DNA from: Triplophysa rosa
Taxonomy: Eukaryota > Chordata > Actinopteri > Cypriniformes > Nemacheilidae
Direction of reading: 5' to 3'
Assembly (NCBI RefSeq): GCF_024868665.1
Contig: NC_079898.1
Coordinates: 24,706,137-24,770,136 of the forward strand
Length of the DNA: 64,000 nt
Made by a program: the position numbers and the translations under genes. Below the pieces are notes generated by a model, which ran no database searches, had not been told where the DNA came from, and saw only the letters and a list, made by a program, of their open reading frames with translations. The first letter of the stretch is position 1. The number at the start of each line of letters is the position of its first letter. Below, in pieces: positions 11,494 to 21,348 of this stretch.

Positions 11494-12561
11494 TAGTGTT
11501 GTCACGGTACCAAAATTTCAGTAGCCTGTACCAATACCAGTAAAATTCCACGGTTCTCGGTACCAATTTTACCAAAGCGGTACCAAAGCAAAACACCAGT
11601 ACATGCTAATTGAAACACAATTTTATCAATAAAGCTCATTGTTAATATAAATGTATGGAAAGCAATGCCATTTTGTATACATGAAGTACCAGTTAATTGT
11701 TGCTGAAACTGTTGTGTGCTCTCTGCTGATGCTGATGCACATCCTCCTCAGTCTGCTGCTGTATAAGACAAATAGAATAAACTTCAGTAAGTCAACCGAC
11801 TGAACAAACATGCATATGCAATATTAAAACAAACCTCCGTTTTTATACTGCATTTACACAAGATTACTTGCATTAAGGTAACTGTATATTAAAATAATAA
11901 ATGCAACAGATATATTTTTCTTTAGTTTAAATGTGGCTTTTTAAACCTAATAGAGTTACAGTATCTATCCAAGACATACACATTGCTAGTCATGCAGTTA
12001 GTATGCTAGTTTTCTAGCACATAGATTTCAGATAGGCCAATATAAAATAGGTACTGTAAACCCCATCCTGTCCTCTCATTTATTTTACCCCATTACAGTT
12101 ATAAAAGCATTAAATGGTTAATCAGGACACTTGACTGGATTAGCATTGGCGCTAACAAATTAACACGCAAACAGGGACGTTTATTTTAACGTAACCTTTA
12201 ACTTAACATATGATACAACATTCATAATGCAAACGCGAACAGAATTTGAAACTTACCACTTGAACTTGTTTAAACTTAAATCCGGATGCTTCCTCTGAAA
12301 CTGTTTGTTTTCTTCGTGATATGACTTTAATCTGAAGTATTTCTGCGCGCATCTCTTGTGGACGGAGCCGCGCTTATCCGCTCATCACGTCTTGTTGCGT
12401 CTATAAAAAGTTTCCGACTGACAACCTGTCAGACAGAGCATCACTACCCGGTTGACCCGGTACGTCGGTGCTACCGCGTCTTATGAATATTAGGTACCGA
12501 CAACTTTTTTATTTTTAGGTACCGACTTGGACCCGAAGTACCGGTACTTTTGGTAACACTA
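11494..12561. mobile_element. Non-autonomous hAT element (1068 bp) with perfect target duplication
   Basis: The termini are TAGTGTTGTCACGGTACC at the left and the complement TAGTGTTACCAAAAGTACC at the right. The 8-bp sequence CCAGGTAC repeats exactly at 11486-11493 and 12562-12569. An 8-bp duplication with short imperfect inverted termini is the hAT signature. No transposase frame remains. Sub-terminal GGTACC repeats are abundant at both ends. Confidence 0.88.
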
Positions 12562-12569
12562 CCAGGTAC

Positions 12570-13640
12570 TTGTCATTCTGACAAGTACAATAATAATAAC
12601 ATATATGAGATTATATTTACAAATGATTAAACCAAATTGAATGTTTGTCTTTTTTTTTACTTTTTTCTTGCCTAAAAACCAAAAGTAAAAATGTTTTCCC
12701 TGTAGTAGGTTTGCATTTGTTAGAAATGGTTTAATAAAATATTTAAAATCAATACATAATACATTATATAATTTGCTCTTCAGGCAAGTAGCCATGTTAA
12801 AATCAGGATAATGTTCAGCCAGTCGGCTGTCTTCGCAAAAGAAACCCCTTCTGTGTGATACTTGTCTCCGCTTCAGTCCTTTATTCTATCATAAGCGGGT
12901 GCCTGTACTGTACAGTATCCCATACTTGCATTGGAATGTCTCCACAGTTACTATGAAAAATAAGCCAAATCACTAATTGACCAGTGTGAATTTTCTAAAT
13001 TCCTCAAAACAACGAACAATTTTCTAAGTCTGACTATCTATTATAAGTAACTCGAGACAAGACATTTTTATACTCCACGTAGACTGTAAATCTTAAAAAA
13101 ACCGATGTGAAATGTAAACGTTATTGTGCTTTTTATTCAAAGAAGCTCCCTTTTGTTTATGTCTTGTCCTCTCCAATATGGCAGCATTGTTGAACCCATA
13201 ACAGCAACAGGCCAAAGCCTTCAATGCGGTGTCTATTTATGTCTGTGACTGCATGTACCCTTTGCTAACAGACTTCTGAAATGGCCCTTTGTGAAGAGAG
13301 AAATCATAAAAAATGGTATCCTTTTCCCAAAGTGCCCGGCGACGGCACAAAAACACAGTTTTAAATTTGGCCAAAACGTGCTTGAAAAAGTCCTTGAAAG
13401 TCCTTGAATTTGGTGTTGATGAACGTGTGGGAACCCTGGAAATAAAACTAATCCACAGCGTCTTCAGAGACTCGATGTCATGAGTAAATTAAGACTTATG
13501 TTCGGTCTTGCATCCAAAACAAAACACCTTGTTTGTTTACAAAGCATTCTTGTAGCTCACTGTAAGTAGTCCAGTGTGTTGGTGTAAAACAATGGTGGAC
13601 AGTGTACAACTCGATGAGGACTCAATCAATGTGACGTTTG
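12570..13640. other. Non-coding DNA, right half of the degraded hAT-like element
   Basis: No gene seen. The part up to 13438 belongs to the CTTGAAAG-rich element. Beyond it lies unclassified AT-rich sequence. Confidence 0.4.
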
Positions 13641-13649
13641 TTCAGTATT

Positions 13650-13701
13650 AAGTGATTTTACTTTGTTCCTCACCAATAATTAATGAAGAATCAAGAATGA
13701 A
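13650..13701 (-). pseudogene. Relic of a zinc-finger gene intron boundary
   Basis: The stretch CCTCACCAATAATTAATGAA GAATCAAGAATGAACACCA is nearly identical to 16291-16330, just inside the first intron of znf-1, and similar to 22316-22355 in znf-2. It is therefore a fragment of another duplicate of the cluster. The homology stops at CACCA, where hAT-like sequence beginning CAGTGTTGCC takes over. Confidence 0.6.
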
Positions 13702-14025
13702 CACCAGTGTTGCCAACTTGGCGACTTTCAAACCCCTTTAGTGACAAATCTAGCTACTTTCTGAATAAGCCTTGGCGATTAGCGAAACATTCTGATTCAC
13801 TTCTGCCCCTCGAGAGCGAGTTATTGCCTTCCCAGTGCAGCACCGCCTCTCTCTGTCTACTCTGTTCAGTGAGCACATTCAGTTTAGACCGCACTGAGAT
13901 ACGCATGTACAAACTGTGTTCCCAGAACTAATCACTTATTGACCTTGTTTGAGCATTTATGATTTAAACGCGATGACTGTTTGGACGCATAAACATGAAC
14001 ACAGACAGATTTAGCTGTTCAACAA
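13702..14025. mobile_element. hAT fragment (CAGTGTTGCCAACTT family)
   Basis: Begins CAGTGTTGCCAACTTGGCGA, a terminus I recognise from common cyprinid hAT elements. Its interior matches, in diverged form, the interior of the element at 54941-56475: AGTGACAAATCTAGC / AGCGACAAATCTATC, then ACTGTTTGGA followed by TAAACATGAACA in both. No right terminus is found, so it is a one-ended fragment. Confidence 0.55.
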
Positions 14026-15300
14026 AAGTGACTCCTGGTGTGTAGTTTTAAGTGGTTGAGTTCACTGACTATTACATGGTTTTTGTTGTCTGCCAACAGA
14101 AACATGTCATTAAGAACCCATTTATTGTGCATTTGGGTGTATTGTTTTAATATAATACTGTTTTACATGAAAATAAAAGGCTTTGAATGTGCTGTACTTG
14201 AAGAAAATTCAAGTTAAATTTTGAATTTACAAGTGCAACATTTTAACTACATTTAATCAACGTTTCACATTGAAGAATCCACTCCAAAAACATCAAACTT
14301 CACCATCATTTCTCAACAAATCTACAACAAAAACAATTAACTTTTTAAACCGATCCTTTTTTAAATTGCGCATTACAAAATAATTTCTTAGATGTGGATG
14401 TAGGAGTACATCAACGTCTAGACAGTGAAGTTTGTGAACCTCTTACAGTCAACAGGCTCTGATGAAAAATCTCAAGACCCACCAAAATAGTTTCAAACGG
14501 AATAATGGTAGAAAAAAAGAGTTTAGTTTTTATTTTCCCTCTTGTATAAATGAAGTTCAATTCAAGTAAATTGTATTAAAACTAAACCCAAGAAAAAAAC
14601 AACACACAAAAAATAAGATGAACCTTATAAAGTATATGAAATAAAGAAAGGTAAGGGGGAAAGTTAATGCATACACACACACACACCTATGTACACACAT
14701 ACAGTATATAGGCATCATATACATTGTACAACTGCTCTCATGGTATTATTGCAAGTCTTACAGATGAGCTGGAGATACATTCTCAACAGGTCAAAAGAGA
14801 ATTTGCAATCTTGTCATGGGTTGCAGTTAGCATTCCTGGGGAAAATAGTTATGCGGTTTTAGTCTGACTCGTACAATAAAAACAAAATTCAAGTATAAAG
14901 CTCTAAATCTGATGTCAGCAGAGCTCCCAGTGAGCAAGCACACAGTGGCAAAAAAAAGGATTGAAGTATATAAACGAAAGAAACCTTAGGAGAAACCAGA
15001 CTCAGCCAGGAGAGCCAGTTCTCCGCTGGCTTGTTAACAAAACACTGCTGCATCTTGACAGGCTAAACTTGTCTAAGCTAACTAAGCTATGGAAAAAAAA
15101 CATTACAAGCTTGAAGTACATGTTTTATTGCAATAAAAACCGTGATTAACTCATCTTTACGGTCTTCATATGAAAATAACATATGTGAGCGTATAATATG
15201 AAAACACTTCATGCATTTAAGAAAACACTCATTTCCAGACTCACACCTGTAAAATTAATCCTAAACACTGACGTATGAACACCCTTTAACACTTAACACA
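14026..15300. other. Intergenic DNA downstream of znf-1
   Basis: AT-rich with a short CA run near 14672. The last 150 bp are the probable znf-1 3' UTR, since they share wording (TCCTAAACACTGA) with the 3' flanks of the other zinc-finger genes. Confidence 0.4.
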
Positions 15301-15303
15301 TGG

Positions 15304-16140
15304 TCATGAGCGCACTTTAGAGTGAATTCTCATGTGCGACTCCAGATTACCTTTTTGTGTGAAACACTTTTTACACTCAGGACATGAGTATGGACGCTCT
15401 CCAGTGTGAATTCTCATGTGAATAGTAAGACTTTGTTTTCTCGTAAAACTCTTTTCACAGCCAACACATGCGTACGGGCGCACCCCAGTGTGACTTCTCA
15501 TGTGGGTATTAAAAGTACTTTTTTGTGTGAAACTTACTTCACACTGAGGACACGTGTATGGACGCTCTCCAGTGTGAATTCTCATGTGAATTTTGAGATT
15601 AATTTTTTGTGTGAAAGTTTTTCCACACTGAGGACACGTGCATGGCTTTTCTCTAGTGTGATCCGTAAAATTCCTTTTGTTTGTGAAACTCTTTCCACTC
15701 TGACGACAAGTGTATGGACGCTCTGTAGTGTGAATTCTCATGTGGTCATCAAGATGATGTATCTGCGTGAAATTCTTTCCACACTGTGAACATGCATATG
15801 GCTTTTCTCCGGTGTGAATTCTGATGTGGTTATCAAGATGATGTTTTTGCGTGAAACTCTTTCCACACTCAGGACAAGCGTACGGGCGCACTCCAGTGTG
15901 AATTCTCACGTGGACAGAAAGTGTTCTTTTGTTTGCAAAACCTTTTTCACACTGAGGGCAGGTGAAAGGCTTTTCTCCGGTGTGGATTCGTATGTGCTTC
16001 ACAAGCTGCTCTTCACTTCCAAATCCATTTCCACAGTGAGGACAAGTAAAAGATTTGGTGGCCTCCATTCTTCTCTTTCTTTTAGGAAAGAAGGTATTTT
16101 GAATTTTCAAGCAACTAGAAGATATTTCTGATCCCAGCGT
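15304..16140 (-). CDS. C2H2 zinc-finger protein znf-1, 9-finger exon; N-terminal coding decayed
   Basis: A probable DNA-binding protein of the teleost tandem zinc-finger families. The open frame runs from a splice acceptor (CTTTTAG) near 16151 to a TGA at 15304. It holds nine finger units of the form C-x2-C-x12-H-x3-H joined by TGEKP-type linkers. Unit 5 (YTCRQSGKSFTNKRNF) has lost its second cysteine and its last histidine, so it cannot bind zinc normally. The paralogous first coding exon should lie at 16380-16333, but there the ATG is GTG and a net 7-base deletion shifts the frame into a stop at the next exon. Translation could start only at an internal ATG such as MEATKSFTC. I cannot tell a recently dead gene from one with a shortened N-terminus. 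Confidence 0.75.
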   Translation of the reverse strand, partial: TLGSEISSSCLKIQNTFFPKRKRRMEATKSFTCPHCGNGFGSEEQLVKHIRIHTGEKPFTCPQCEKGFANKRTLSVHVRIHTGVRPYACPECGKSFTQKHHLDNHIRIHTGEKPYACSQCGKNFTQIHHLDDHMRIHTTERPYTCRQSGKSFTNKRNFTDHTREKPCTCPQCGKTFTQKINLKIHMRIHTGERPYTCPQCEVSFTQKSTFNTHMRSHTGVRPYACVGCEKSFTRKQSLTIHMRIHTGERPYSCPECKKCFTQKGNLESHMRIHSKVRS

Positions 16141-16332
16141 TTCATTATGTCTAAAAGCAAACAGGAGAAGAATGTTTACTGTGCTATTTTACTTTCTATA
16201 TTACGTAGTTTTCAATTTTGTTTCAAGACCATAAAATCTTAACAAAGACTTGTAGTGATTCATAAAGTACTAAGGGGTTTTACTTTATGTTCCTCACCAA
16301 TAATTAATGAAGAATCAAGAATGAACACCAAC

Positions 16333-16380
16333 CTCTTTGTTTTGTATTATCTTCATTTTGCAAGGGTCTGTATTACTCAC
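16333..16380 (-). pseudogene. Decayed first coding exon of znf-1
   Basis: It aligns with the first coding exons of znf-2 (22411-22357) and znf-3 (31154-31100): SNTDPC is kept and a GTTGGTG donor follows. The start codon reads GTG, and the exon is 7 bases shorter than its paralogues, leaving the splice in the wrong phase. Confidence 0.7.
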
Positions 16381-16630
16381 GTCTAGAGAGATTTTATGCA
16401 GCATTGACATAACATTTTTCTACAGCAGCATAACGAGATATTTTTCTGCTTAACTACACAAATATGAAAGATAACACCTTAAATAAATGTTGCCACTATT
16501 GTCTTATAAGCCCAGATCCTAAACTAACTCAATAGTGAGCGCAGAATAGAAATACAAGTTACAACTAGCAAATCGCTTTCTATATGGAAGCTTGATTCCG
16601 CCAGTGAGAAAAAATAAATACGGTTATTGC

Positions 16631-16903
16631 GACTTTATATCTCAGAATTGTGACTTTATTTCTCAAAAATGTGACTTTATGTCTCAGAATTGCAACTTTA
16701 TATCTTAGAATTCTGACTTTATATATCAGAATTGCAAGTTTATTTCTCCAAAATGTGACTTTATTTCTCAGAATTGCAACTTTATATCTCAGAATTCTGA
16801 CTTTATATCTCAGAATTGCGACTTTATTTCTCAGAATTGCCACTTTGTTTCTCAGAATTGCGACTTTATATCTCACAATTGTGACTTTATTTCTCTTACT
16901 TTT
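16631..16903. repeat. 21-bp tandem repeat, left arm of the transposon
   Basis: About 13 copies of a 21-bp unit alternating GACTTTATATCTCAG and GACTTTATTTCTCAG. Because 21 is a multiple of three, it opens long meaningless frames (repeated RNKVAIL on the minus strand). Confidence 0.9.
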
Positions 16904-18119
16904 GAGTTTAGTTCTCGCATTTCATGTTTTTCTGTCACATCCAATTGATGGCGCCTGTCCGCGGTCAGCACTTGGATGCCATGTGATGCATCGGTTAATG
17001 CACACTAGGCACCTTACACTTTATCGTCAACAGAGCTGTGGATTACATCTTGCGGCGACGAGGTATATTACAATGATTTGAATTCTATTAAAAACCGTCT
17101 TGTAACAAATAAAATGTGAATAAATCCAACCACGTAGCTTGAGTGTGTTACCTTGTATCAGTATGATAAAGGGCCAATCTTACGCCGTTGATCACGTTGC
17201 TCTTATCAAGAGATTAGTTGATGCTCTCTACAAAGGTCGATTCAAATTCAGGTACGCTAGTAGACAATGCTTTTTAAATATGGTCATTTTGTAAAAGAAA
17301 ATTAGCTAAATATGACGTTGTTTGAACACTTACGAAAATTAAGCATGGTTTTACTATAGTTAAAAACGCATACTTACTAGTTAAACCGTGGTTAAAACAT
17401 GGTTAATTCTCATAAGGGATATGATGATGAGTGAGTTACAATGTGAAAGGATAACACTTCAGTATAGGGGGCCATTCTCACTATTCTTTTTTATTTGTTA
17501 AGCATTATGTATGTGAAAACATACTCTTTGGTCAAAGTGTGTTCAGAATCTGTCTCTCGGTCCTGGAACTAAGAATGGATATGTTTGCAGCTTTCTGTAA
17601 GACTTAAATATTTACACAGACATTACCCTCTTCTCTTATTTAAATATTCGTTTTTAAAATTAAACTAGAGTAAAACGTCAGTTCAACATCATCTAGGCCT
17701 ATAATGTTCAGTCATCTCATTACAAATGACAAAATAATAAATATAAATTCAAGCAAATAATCATATCAAATTAAAGTATGTTTTTGCCAATACAGTATAT
17801 TCTTTGTTAAGGAGGACTTCATACGCCGCTTTATGAATAAACATTTAAACATTTTTCTAGCGTAATATTACAGAGCATACAAAATACCCAACCCAACACC
17901 ATACAATAAAATTACCAGAAGAATGAAAAAAATGCTCAGTTAAGCAGGTATAGTATGGTAATGGTAACTGAAATTAGATTTCCTCCACTGGTCCGAGGTT
18001 ACTTGAAGAGAAAGAAGCCTGGCTGTAATTCAACACCATGAGGTAAAAATGAAATGGCAATATTAGGCAAATTTCAAATGGACTATACAGTGAATACTGT
18101 ACATTATTTTGGTTATGAT

Positions 18120-19413
18120 CTATTCATCCATTTCCAGTCCATGAAGAATCAGTTGACGAAGTCTCAGGTAAGAGTCCGTAATTTCATAAACATCATTCGT
18201 CATGACAAGGTTATGTTCAGCCATCAGTTCCACACAAAGTTGAAAGACATCCTCATCCATACATCCACAAGGGTAGTCTTTAAATATACAGTCTTCTCTG
18301 CAAATTCTCAGTTTTGTTTGATCAACTGGATATAAGAAATTCTGCACTCCATATAAACTGGGAACACCACTGGGAGCACGTGGGTTGGCCTTATCCTGTG
18401 GCAATTCCAAGCACTGACTGTTTCATCAAGATCCTCCTTCATAAAGGAAATAAATATATAAACGATTTATATTATTATTTTAAATGATTTTTTAAATAAT
18501 ATTTTGTATTATTTATTTTAAAATATCATGTTACTAGAATACTTTTAAATTAAAATCTAAGATCACTACTAAAAGCAAGTGAATTTAATGTGATACTGTA
18601 CCTGAATAAAATGTTAAAAAGCAAAACTGAATTAGAGATTTGTCAATAAAGCTGCCAACAAAGTGTCCGTCTTCTTTAAGTTGTTCAAAATGATCCATCC
18701 AAAATTGAATGCATTGGCTTCTCAGCGTTGACCACCATCGTTCAATTCTTTGATTTCCAGTGCTTGGACCAATTGTGACACATTCTGCATTTGCAGCTTC
18801 TCTGAAAAATATCTGCATTTCTGCTATATGTTCCACGGTCAATTCGGATTCTTTGCGGGTAGCCGTTATTTTCAGCAACAGCATTTACTTAATAACCGGC
18901 AATTACTCGTGGGTCATTGTTAGTTTTGTTGGCCTCAAACCAGATGATTTTTCTGGAAAAACCATCGATGCATCCGTTTATACATATTCCGTAAGGTTTT
19001 AGTTTGTCATAACCGTCAATATGCCAAACATAATTTGGACCACGACTGTTATACACGCTTCGACGCAGACGACCACGCGAACGAAGATCCACCCCTTGTC
19101 CATCTAACAGGTGCATCAACTGGCGGACAGTTTCTCTGTCCGTGATAATCCCATACATCCAGCATTTTTGATGCATCCATCGATAGCCATGTTGACGTCC
19201 AGATATTTGCAGCTGTTGGTGAATAAAATATGAGACTTCGGCAACATCTGTTTTATTGCGTCTCCGCCACAACCGATTCCTCTGTAACGTTCTTTCAAGA
19301 GTCCGGAGGCTTAGTTTTATATTGTGTGACTCCTCCAATAAAATCAAGATTTCTCTATTTGTGAAACCACAACGAAAATAATCCTCTATAATATTATCCA
19401 TTCCATTCAGCAA
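18120..19413 (-). pseudogene. rve/DDE transposase, inactivated by a stop and frameshifts
   Basis: Transposase of the surrounding element. The N-terminal part (19413-18889) has a helix-turn-helix-like region followed by GPNYVWHIDGYDKLKPYG, containing the first catalytic Asp. The reading then meets TAA just after DPRVIAGY and continues in frame with NGYPQRIRIDRGT (second Asp). A frameshift leads to AEMQIFFREA and GNQRIERWW (catalytic Glu) at 18884-18585. A further break near 18390-18420 leads to the C-terminal GVPSLYGVQNFLYPVD block ending at 18120. At least three disabling changes are visible, so this copy cannot make its own enzyme. The DDE residues themselves survive. Confidence 0.85.
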
Positions 19414-19496
19414 GGCTGACCGCGGACAGGCGCGCTATCAAGTGAATGTGACAGAAAAACATGAAATGCGAGACGTAAACTCAAAAGTAAGAGAAA

Positions 19497-19735
19497 TAAA
19501 GTCGCAATTGTGAGATATAAAGTCAGAATTCTGAGATATAAAGTCGCAATTCTGAGAAACAAAGTGGCAATTCTGAGAAACAAAGTGGCAATTCTGAGAA
19601 ACAAAGTGGCAATTCTGAGATATAAAGTCGCAATTCTGAGTTATAAAGTCGCAATTCTGAGAAATAAAGTCACATTTTTGAGAAATAAAGTCACAATTCT
19701 GAGATATAAACTCACAATTATTAGATATAAAGTTG
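19497..19735. repeat. 21-bp tandem repeat, right arm of the transposon
   Basis: About 11 inverted copies of the unit seen at 16631-16903. Three consecutive units (AACAAAGTGGCAATTCTGAG) are nearly identical, which suggests recent unit duplication. Confidence 0.9.
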
Positions 19736-19793
19736 CAATAACCGTATTTATTTTTTTCTTAGACTGGCGGAATCAAGCTTCCATACTTTCTAT

Positions 19794-20000
19794 GAGATGA
19801 AAGAAAACCCTCTTAAAACTTACCATTTAGCGCTTTGCTTTCATACTCGGGTCTCGTCCGGTTGCCTTCGCGCACTGTAGTTGATTAATATGGTATATTG
19901 CATTTAAAGACACTCTTTAACCACACAAATGAAATACGCCGTCTGTGTCTGGTGCATCGCTTAAATTGCTCCGTGTATGTACCTCTTAAGAATCTGCCTA
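19794..20000 (-). promoter_or_regulatory. Probable non-coding first exon and promoter of znf-1
   Basis: A strong donor (GTAAGT, plus-strand ACTTAC at 19818-19823) ends an exon starting at 19824 and reading away from znf-1's 5' side. The sequence upstream is richer in CpG (TCGGGTCTCGTCCGGTTGCC). The position fits a 5' UTR exon, the transposon then lying in intron 1. Confidence 0.45.
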
Positions 20001-21348
20001 GTTCCGCCCCCACCCCGCTTACTTCACCATTGAGCGTCGCATTTTACCACATTTAGAAGTCAGAGAGAGCGGGCGTTTCCAGAAAAATATTTATTTTTAT
20101 AAATATAAATGTATTTTTACTATAAAGATATTATTGTTTCTCCATGGTGCAACTTATTTTTTCATAGTCTCTAGGCCTACACAGTGTAGGCTATTGTATA
20201 TTAAAAAATATTCAAGAATAAAAATATTTACAAAAATACAGTAAACAAAACATTCAATGAATGATACAACCAAACAATTATTGAAGTTGACCGAAAGTTT
20301 TTTTTCACAAATATTATTATTAACAACAAAAGATCATTGTGAAATCACCACAGCTGTCATTGCTGATGTCATTGATCATTCTCTATAGTTGAGCATCAGT
20401 GTAAACGACTGCATCATTCACACAGTGATTTACACAAAAATAAACACATACACACTCTTACCACTTCAGTGAATAGTATTCTAAAGTTTGTTAGTAAACA
20501 ATGATGCCGGACGATTATCTTATACGAAACAACAGAAAAATGCAGAAAATCTACGTCTCAGATGTTTCACGGGGTATTGGACATGTGGACACTTGTTTAT
20601 CAAAAAAGATGTTTCAATGTATCAGGCATTAAAACAGGACTCACACCTGAAAGTGCGAATGCAGCCACAGTGAAACACCTTTTACACTCATAACACATGG
20701 CACACATCTTTCAATAAAAGGTCTAGAAAATGCAAATCAGAAGAAAAAGTCATGAGGTCAAAAGAACTGCCAGTAGAGCTCCGAGACAGGATTTTATCAA
20801 GACACAGGCCTGAGGAAGACTACAAAAAACATACAGTACATCTGCTGTATTGAAGGTTTACAGGAGCATGTCTCATTAACCTAAGAAGCTTGGAACCAGA
20901 TCTCTTCCTTGAGCTGACCTTCTGTCCACACTGAGCAGTGGATGGAGAAGGGTCTTGGTTAGTGAGGTGACCACGGCGCTGATAGTCACTCCATGATCGT
21001 ATGCAGATGGGAGAAACTCACAAAATGACAAACATCACGGCAACACTACACCAACCTGCAGGCTTTATGACAGAGTATCCAGACTCAAGACACAAAAACA
21101 CTCAGACAAATGAGTCCATCTCTGGTTACAGGAGTCACGTGGAAACAGAATACAGACTTCAGCCGGTTGTTTGTTCATACAGGCAGCGTTTTAGAACATT
21201 TAAAGACTCACACCGACCTGTAAAGACAATCCTAAACACTGAAGAGAGTCACTTTGAAACACTTTCTACACTCATAAGACATGAGCGCTCCTCAGTGCGT
21301 GTTCTAATTTGTAAGTTAACATAAGCTTTTGTGTGATGCATATGGGCG
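20001..21348. other. Non-coding 3' flank of znf-2
   Basis: No intact gene. Segments are duplicated with the 3' flank of znf-3: CATCAGTGTAAA near 20395 and 28960, GAATACAGACTTCAGC near 21149, 29093 and 30067, and CAATCCTAAACACTGA near 21228 and 30140. They mark the tandem duplication units. Small finger relics occur at 20655-20690 and 21246-21300. Confidence 0.6.

Larger units (their letters stand above)
10194..13438. mobile_element. Degraded hAT-like element, ends only recognisable
   Basis: The left end CAGGGTTGCCAC followed by repeated CTTGAAAGTGCTTGAAAG mirrors the right end, where CTTGAAAGTCCTTGAATT leads to GTGGGAACCCTG. The termini form an imperfect inverted repeat (CAGGGTTGCCAC / CAGGGTTCCCAC) of hAT type. 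An ATG at 10500 reads MPEKCKFNDA then a stop, a possible decayed transposase start. No 8-bp duplication is visible at the outer ends, so old decay or two fused fragments are possible. The element at 11494-12561 and the insert at 11117 lie inside it. Confidence 0.45.
16583..19785 (-). mobile_element. DDE/integrase-type DNA transposon with long tandem-repeat inverted termini (3.2 kb)
   Basis: Termini TATGGAAGCTTGATTCCGCC are exact inverted copies at 16583 and 19785, flanked by the 7-bp repeat CTTTCTA (16576-16582 and 19786-19792; an adjoining T makes the exact edge ambiguous). The inverted repeats run about 380 bp each, to GCCTGTCCGCGGTCAG. Most of each arm is a tandem array of a 21-bp unit (GACTTTATATCTCAGAATTG plus one base), about 13 units left and 11 right. 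Inside lies a broken rve-type transposase. By its proteins it resembles the eukaryotic IS3EU/Ginger-like group; that assignment is not certain. It sits in the presumed first intron of znf-1. Confidence 0.85.

Noticed and set aside
10186..13446. An 8-bp target duplication for the CTTGAAAG element
   Set aside because: The flanks GCTTTGTT and GAAATAAA do not match, so the outer edges remain unproven.
15406..16131. Plus-strand frames opposite znf-1 (and similar ones opposite znf-2 and znf-3)
   Set aside because: Antisense shadows of the periodic zinc-finger code; repeated SVNSHV-type wording follows the HTGEKP linker in reverse.
16580..16876. Repeated RYKVAIL/RNKVAIL open frames, also at 19510-19800 and on both strands
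   Set aside because: They are the translation of the 21-bp tandem units in the transposon arms; no start context or host gene.
16631..16903. Regular 21-bp repeats resembling a CRISPR array
   Set aside because: Units abut without unique spacers, there are no cas genes, and the genome is a vertebrate; they are arms of a DNA transposon.
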